The notes under the pieces were generated by a model. The model was given only the letters and a program-made list of their open reading frames with translations. It had not been told where the DNA came from and did no database searches. From positions 3,286,001-3,350,000 of the forward strand of contig CM031556.1 of assembly GCA_018466975.1 (NCBI GenBank): DNA of 64,000 bases, read 5' to 3'. Below, one piece after another: positions 58,914 through 64,000 of the stretch. A program made the translations under genes and the position numbers. The DNA comes from Sparassis latifolia (taxonomy: Eukaryota > Basidiomycota > Agaricomycetes > Polyporales > Sparassidaceae). Every line of letters starts with the position of its first letter. Position 1 is the first letter of the stretch.

Positions 58914-60446
58914 ATGCGAAAATGTTCTCTCCCCGGAATGCGCGCATCGCTTCCAACCAGCTCCTCTTCACGCACAGTCACACGCCCATCTCGAAAATTC
59001 ACCGTCCATGCTCAGCAGAAGCGGTCTCTACCCGCAGAACCACAAACGCAGGCCTGCGATGACCGCGTATATTCTAGCCCCCTCCCGCCAAAACCACCAG
59101 CGCGCCCCGACCCGTATACCATGCTCTCCTCACAGTTGGAGCACCTGCGCGGAACCCTCCTCAACCTCCTGGGTTCATCTCACCCATCGCTCACAGAAAT
59201 TGCAAAGTACTACTTCCTCCACCCCTCAAAACAGCTGAGGCCGTTGCTCGTCCTCCTCTTCTCGCAGGCTACGAACGGCCTCGGCGGTAACTGGCATGCC
59301 AAGCAGTGGGCAGCAGAGTGCGAGGGCGCCGGTGGGCGCACCGAGGAGCTCGACCGGCCCCTCAACCGCCCGGATGTGCTCAACGACTGGAACCCGAGCA
59401 TGCCAGACTACACCGCGTCCTTTCAAAACTCTTTCTCGCTGCGCCCACCGCCCCCGCCATCGCAGCCGCCGCTGCCCCCGCCTCCCCCGCGACGCGACGC
59501 TTCCCCACTCGCACCCACGCCGTGCCTCCTCCCGACGCAGATGCGCCTCGCGCAGATCGTGGAGATGATACACGTCGCGTCGCTTCTCCACGACGACGTC
59601 ATCGACCGCTCGCCCCTCCGCCGCGGCGTGCCCTCTGCGCCGGCCGCGTTCGGGAACAAGCTCTCCATCCTCGCGGGCGACTTCCTCCTCGGGCGCACCA
59701 GCGCCGCGCTCTCACGTCTCGGGGACAGCGAGGTCGTCGAGCTCATCGCGAGCATCATCGCGAATCTCGTCGAGGGCGAGATCCTGCAGCTCAAGTCCGT
59801 GCACGGAGACGAGCTGGGCGTTGCGGAGGCGCCGAGTCTCGGGCGCGATTACCTCAACGTGTACTTGCAGAAAACGTATTTGAAGACGGCGAGTCTGATG
59901 GCGAAGGGTGCGCGCGCTGCGGTTGTGCTCGGCGGGTGCGCGGAGGGCGAGGTGTGGAAAGAGGTGGCTTATGCGTATGGCCGCAATCTTGGTATCGCGT
60001 TCCAGGTGCGTGCTCTGTGGCTTCGCGCTGTCGTGTTCCGTCTTACCCTGGTTTTCGCAGCTTGTGGATGACATTTTGGACTATGAGGCTGGCGAAGCTA
60101 CGCTGGGCAAACCGGGCGGGGCAGACTTGCAGCTCGGGCTCGCAACGGGACCGGCTCTGTTCGCGTGGGAGGAGCATCCAGAGATGGGTCCCTTGATCAA
60201 GCGCAAGTTCGAGCAAGAGGGGGACGTCGAGCTCGTAAGTGCTATCCAATCCAATCTGAGTGGTGTCTGATCTCCGTCTTGCAGGCGAGAGACCTTGTAC
60301 GGCGGTCATCCGGGCTGGAGCGGACACGCGACTTGGCACGGAAACACGCTGAGAAGGCGCGAGAGGTGCTGGCGTTGCTGCCGGATAGCGACGCGAAGAG
60401 TGCGCTGGAGGAGCTGACGGAGCGGGTGGTGAAACGGACGTGGTGA
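58914..60446 (+). CDS. coq1: Polyprenyl diphosphate synthase for ubiquinone side chain (Coq1)
   Basis: Mitochondrial trans-prenyltransferase that builds the ubiquinone tail from isopentenyl diphosphate. The start at 58914 gives a basic, Ser/Arg-rich leader without acidic residues (MRKCSLPGMRASLPTSSSSR), as expected for mitochondrial import. The enzyme begins YYFLHPSKQLRPLLVLLFSQ. The first Asp-rich motif is HVASLLHDDVIDRSPLRRGV, followed by GNKLSILAGDFLLGRTSAAL, EGEILQLKS and YLQKTYLKTASLMAKGARAA. After the first intron comes the second Asp-rich motif LVDDILDYEAGEATLGKPGG and GPALFAWEEH. It ends ALEELTERVVKRTW. Two introns (from about 60006 and 60236). A Pro-rich insert of roughly 80 residues (59280-59530, containing PPPPPSQPPLPPPPP) separates the first helix pair from the rest. 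Product chain length cannot be read. Confidence 0.92.
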
Positions 60447-60456
60447 GGACGATAAG

Positions 60457-60786
60457 CTACGGTCTCTGATACCTACTACTGTACTGCAGCTGGCGCGCGA
60501 CTGCAGTATATGCACTTCCGGGCCCAATGGTAGACTTGCTGGTATTAAGCTCTGTTCCACTGGGATTCGGAACTCTAGATCTAAGATAAACCATGCATTG
60601 GAGAAGCCCGAGACACCAGGCAGCGGGGCCGAGACCCGACACCGAGGCGACGGGGTTAGATTCTTTCACAAAGATAGTGACCTTAGAAGGAATTGTGAGC
60701 GGCTCCAGGTGAGCATACTTCTCCACTGCGACAACATTTTCACGTAGAGAAGGAAATGCAGCTTCCAGGAATTGCTTATCAGACAT
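60457..60786 (-). CDS. Hypothetical ORF, 109 codons, at the 3' side of Coq1
   Basis: An uninterrupted minus-strand frame with an ordinary start (MSDKQFLEAAFPSLRENVVA) that ends eleven bases from the Coq1 stop. The first half, VEKYAHLEPLTIPSKVTIFV, looks protein-like; the second half, after a possible donor near 60630, does not. I do not recognise a family. It may be a small gene, a gene remnant or chance. Confidence 0.3.
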   Translation of the reverse strand: MSDKQFLEAAFPSLRENVVAVEKYAHLEPLTIPSKVTIFVKESNPVASVSGLGPAAWCLGLLQCMVYLRSRVPNPSGTELNTSKSTIGPGSAYTAVARQLQYSSRYQRP

Positions 60787-60820
60787 TCATCCACTGCTCC
60801 ACCTGCCACCATCATCTCGG

Positions 60821-61450
60821 CTTACCCCTATTCCCGATATTCAAGAATATTGCTCTCTACTGCTAAAACGACACTGATGACTATCGTAACGTATACAACA
60901 TGTTTGCGGAAGATGGCTCCATGTCCAGCGTCGACGCACAGCGTCCACTGCTACCCACCTTTTCGCGCGGATGCCCACTAATGGCGGTGGATGCCCTTAT
61001 GCTGCGGGAAAGTGTTTACAGATGGCAGCTATATGTCCAGCATCGATGCACAATGCTCGCTACTCCCGCCTGCTTCTAAGGCATGCATTTATTGTGTACC
61101 TTCCATGTCCAGCGTCGACGCACAGTGTCCGCTGCTACCCGCCTTTTAGTGCGGATGCCCATCGATGGCGGTGGATGCCCACCGATGGTGGATGCCCTCA
61201 GACTGCGAGGAAGTGATTACCGATGGCTCTATGACCAGCGTCGCCCGCTGCTCCTGCCTGTGACTGCGGATGCCGACCAATGGTAGTGGTCTACCTGTCA
61301 CTCACCTTACCCCTATTTGTGTTGTTCATGAATATCGTCCTCTGCTACTCTAACGACACCGTGGACCATCGTGACATGAGAAGTGTGTTTACAGAACACG
61401 ATGTTATGGTCAGCATTGAGACACAGTGCCCGCACTGCCCGTCCTGTAAC
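60821..61450. repeat. Nested tandem repeats, unit about 485 bp with shorter sub-units
   Basis: A block beginning CTTACCCCTATT at 60821 recurs as a diverged copy at 61306, an offset of 485. Within it a shorter motif like ATGTCCAGCGTCGACGCACA recurs at 60920, 61033, 61104, 61229 and 61405 with increasing divergence. The phrases TGCGGATGCCC and GGCGGTGGATGCCC also repeat (60967-60990, 61151-61180). The frames that cross it are Cys/Pro-rich and without domain, so I regard it as non-coding satellite-like DNA. Confidence 0.75.
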
Positions 61451-61875
61451 GCGAGTACTTTCGCATGCGAGCATTCTCATCCATCACATTGCTGTTGTCG
61501 ACCCCTTGTCTGCGAGCCGTCGCGCTACCTGTATACCCCAGCTCGAGATCCAGCAGTGTGCAGCACTTCCATATTATGCTCCATGTGCACATCGTGCATC
61601 GGGCATCGTGGTGAGTGGGGTCAAGTATGCACAGTGACTGTGCTGGCATTCTTCACACAACCTGTAATTACTCTTTCAAATCATGACGTGCAGCTCTCAC
61701 TCTTTGCTACCTGTGAAAGTGTCACACTTGATGTGTGAACATGCAGCTATGTCCCACTTGCTTTTTTGTGTATGGTGCAGAATATCTGGCACATCCACGT
61801 ACAACATCCTAAGTGTTTCACACAAGGAAGCATACACTTCTTCCACATATAACAACAGCTGGAGAGCCTACTTAG

Positions 61876-61905
61876 GAGCGGAGAGAGCCCCCGCTCTCTC
61901 CGCTC
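61876..61905. repeat. Perfect 13-bp inverted repeat, 4-nt loop
   Basis: GAGCGGAGAGAGC at 61876-61888 pairs exactly with GCTCTCTCCGCTC at 61893-61905 across a CCCC loop. It would form a very stable hairpin. No gene is adjacent. Confidence 0.8.
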
Positions 61906-62241
61906 TCTGGCCCGATTGTGCTTGTACTCTCGGATGGCACGAGCTTCGCGCATCTCCCTGATGCCGAGGCGCTTAGTCTCATGCATCCTTGATGGATTTC
62001 GTGGGACAGTGCTCTTGTTGAAGCAGCTCCCTGAGTTCGGGGTTTTTCCCACTGGGTTTTCCCTTGCCCTCAAATCAACTTCGATGCACTGGGAGCTGTG
62101 TAGATGAGTACGCATTGATCGGAGCAATTTCTGTCCTGGATGTGTTGTATCCTAGATTTCTGTAGTGTACTGTGCACGGGTACATAGCAGAGATCTAGGT
62201 GCGACAACCCGGCGTTCCTGAATGGGACCAATGCCGGTAAT

Positions 62242-62266
62242 CTACCTACCTACCTACCTACCTACC
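62242..62266 (+). repeat. (CTAC)n microsatellite
   Basis: Just over six perfect copies of the tetranucleotide CTAC. Confidence 0.95.
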
Positions 62267-62279
62267 AGATAATTGCTGA

Positions 62280-64000
62280 TTTCAGAAGTCATATTGCATG
62301 GCCAAATACATACAGATTTCCACCTCGACAACCTTCAACTTCAAACACTGATATCTCCTCAACAGCTGGGCCATTTCTCTTGATTATTGCATTTTCAGAC
62401 TGTCCTCATCCGTGTGCAGGGCATGGTACCAAGAACTATACATATTCGGTCCATTCATGCTCACTGCTCTGGTGGTCATCGTGCTATTGCATAAGCAGCA
62501 ACAGATGGTATAGTAGTGGTGATAAAATTCTCTCCCAATGTATGATGACCAGCATGAGCATACAAAATGTACTATATTCTAATTTCACTTAACTCATTTC
62601 ATTCAGCACTGTTTATTTTAATTTTTGTGTGTAATGTTAGATTGAATTTAAATTCCATGTAATGCATCAGAAAAGCTTAATTTATATTGACCTTTTACAT
62701 AAAAGGATGGTTTATCTTGCTCGACATCTTAACATGCTTATTATCTCATCCTGCAGCCCTGCTTATTATCATTTTATCCTGCTTATTGTCTTATTTGCTC
62801 ATTATCTCACTTTATTCATCATCTTATTTTACTTATTATCTTGTCTCTTATACATGCTCCTCTATACACATTCTTTGCACTAGGGCTGAGGCAATCAACA
62901 GGCTCCCTCAGCTTGTCAGTTTTCTCAGAGATCTAAGCACTTATCTTATAATTTTTAAGTTGATGTATAAACATTATATAAAGGTACTTTTAAACTTTAA
63001 ATAATTTTCTTCACACTTTCGAACTGCAGCAAAAAGCCTGATGATCTGGCTATACTCTTGTATTTTAAACATAACTTTTTCACCATCTTTAACTATAAGA
63101 ACACTTCAGGGTACCCTTTATCCCTAGCTCTTAGCAACAAGATCTTCTATAGTATGTCATAGCTAAGAGCTTCTTAAGTGTCAGACTGACCATGATATCT
63201 ATTATGTCCCAGAGCATTCTGTGAGATTGCTCAGAGCATAGATAGGATATAGGCTGAGCATATGGAATGATTATTATGTGAGATATCCTACTAGGCTAGG
63301 ACATTAATTGTTTATCCCAGTATTACTGATTGTTCTATGGTGTCAGGGGTACATAAGGATGTCCCACTGTTAGCAGAAGATGTATTTTAGGCTGTTGTAT
63401 ATTTGTTGTTTCATCTTTTCATCTACTGCCATACTATATAAACTGTAATTACATAGTACAGTAAATCAGTGCTTTATTAACACTTTATATAAAAATGGGA
63501 CATTCCATTTTAAGGACATCTCATTTTAAGGACATCCTAAAATGTGATTTATTTGTATGCTGACAGCTATTCAGGCTATCATTTGTCTGAATATATCTGT
63601 TAGACTACTATAATTACCTAAAGACCTATAGTAGTCATTGTATTATTAAGATTGGAGAGTAACAGGTTCTTAGATGGGATATCCCATCCTATAGCATAAT
63701 GTCCTGGAGTATAAGAAGTCATTGGATGAATGTGTTTGTGAATGCAACTTTACTGCAACCTTAGGCCAAATGTCTTCCTTGCTTTGTTCAGGTACATTCT
63801 ATAGTAGCAGACCTAAAGTGTCTCTTATTTGCTAGTATATAAGTAGACTGTGTTACACGGCAGCGAAACACAAGCATCAAGTCAAGTCGTCACGAGACAA
63901 GGTCTTTTAGTCTAAGACACAAGTCTGTTCAAGAGACACTTCTGGCGATGTCCTCGCACTGAAGGTCGATCAGAGTTCATTCTTATGACTCGTAGTAGCT
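62280..64000. mobile_element. AT-rich repeat-like DNA, possible retroelement remnant
   Basis: Base composition turns sharply AT-rich compared with the rest of the window. A T-rich array of CTTATTATC-like units with a period of about 17-20 runs from 62736 to 62850. CATTTTAAGGACATC is repeated directly at 63506-63520 and 63522-63536, and a perfect 16-bp palindrome GATGGGATATCCCATC lies at 63673-63688. TATATAAAC occurs near 63434 and TATATAAG near 63836, the latter followed by a stretch that could be a transcribed leader. No reverse transcriptase or transposase frame is seen, so an LTR or other remnant is only an inference. Confidence 0.35.

Noticed and set aside
59226..59794. Minus-strand frames opposite Coq1
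   Set aside because: They are Arg-rich antisense shadows of a GC-rich coding region.
59306..60196. Plus-strand frame of 296 codons overlapping Coq1
   Set aside because: It is Arg/Ala-rich and out of frame with the Asp-rich motifs of Coq1; a composition artefact.
61280..61738. Cys-rich open frame of 152 codons in the repeat region
   Set aside because: It lies within the diverged copy of the 485-bp repeat and the frame is not kept in the other copy.

Overview
The window reads as nuclear DNA of a filamentous basidiomycete, most likely an Agaricomycete of polypore type. The signs are dense genes with many roughly 50-60 nt GT-AG introns, very small exons, short intergenic gaps, and fungal families such as a full-length PDR-type ABCG transporter, Ssp120, Coq1 with a proline-rich insert and tandem single-pass membrane proteins. 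All assignments come from reading spliced translations by eye; no database search was possible.

Layout. 1-1736 (-): 5' part of a Msi1/RBBP4 WD40 histone chaperone, truncated by the window edge. 2069-2505 (-): ATP synthase subunit e. About 3227-4645 (+): nuclear protein resembling INO80 subunit Ies4. 4844-11688 (+): Dopey/Dop1. 12056-13397 (-): Ssp120-like EF-hand secretory protein, divergent from the PDR transporter at 14233-20152 (+). 20153-24455: gene-poor, with degenerate repeats and one weak candidate gene. 24456-25035 (-): prefoldin 1. 25299-28884 (+): Snu114. 29132-31244 (+): calnexin. 31450-36319 (-): Ski2 helicase. 36968-38678 and 39692-41379 (+): tandem paralogous membrane proteins. 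42957-44475 (-): SAM methyltransferase. 44476-47861: gene-poor. 47862-49040 (-): IST1. 50348-52762 (+): SH3-RasGEF protein. 53237-54236 (-): Rab5 GTPase. 54588-57482 (+): Mei2-like two-RRM protein. 57726-58290 (+): roadblock/LC7 protein. 58914-60446 (+): Coq1. 60800-64000: tandem repeats, then AT-rich repeat-like DNA.

The genes are mostly unrelated housekeeping loci and do not form a metabolic cluster. Several serve endomembrane traffic (Dopey, IST1, Rab5, the roadblock protein, Ssp120, calnexin) and several serve RNA metabolism (Snu114, Ski2, the Mei2-like protein).

The most notable observations concern gene structure. Four conserved genes can be read correctly only with microexons of 14, 19, 11 and 6 nt (RBBP4, Ssp120, IST1, Rab5), and two introns appear to be GC-AG. 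One-base frame breaks occur inside otherwise intact coding sequence of the PDR transporter and the Mei2-like gene, and near the start of the first membrane paralog. The breaks suggest either assembly errors or recent lesions. Calnexin has a pair of identical ACGTGGCAGG boxes upstream that look like unfolded-protein-response elements. I did not find a convincing new defence, mobile or biosynthetic system.
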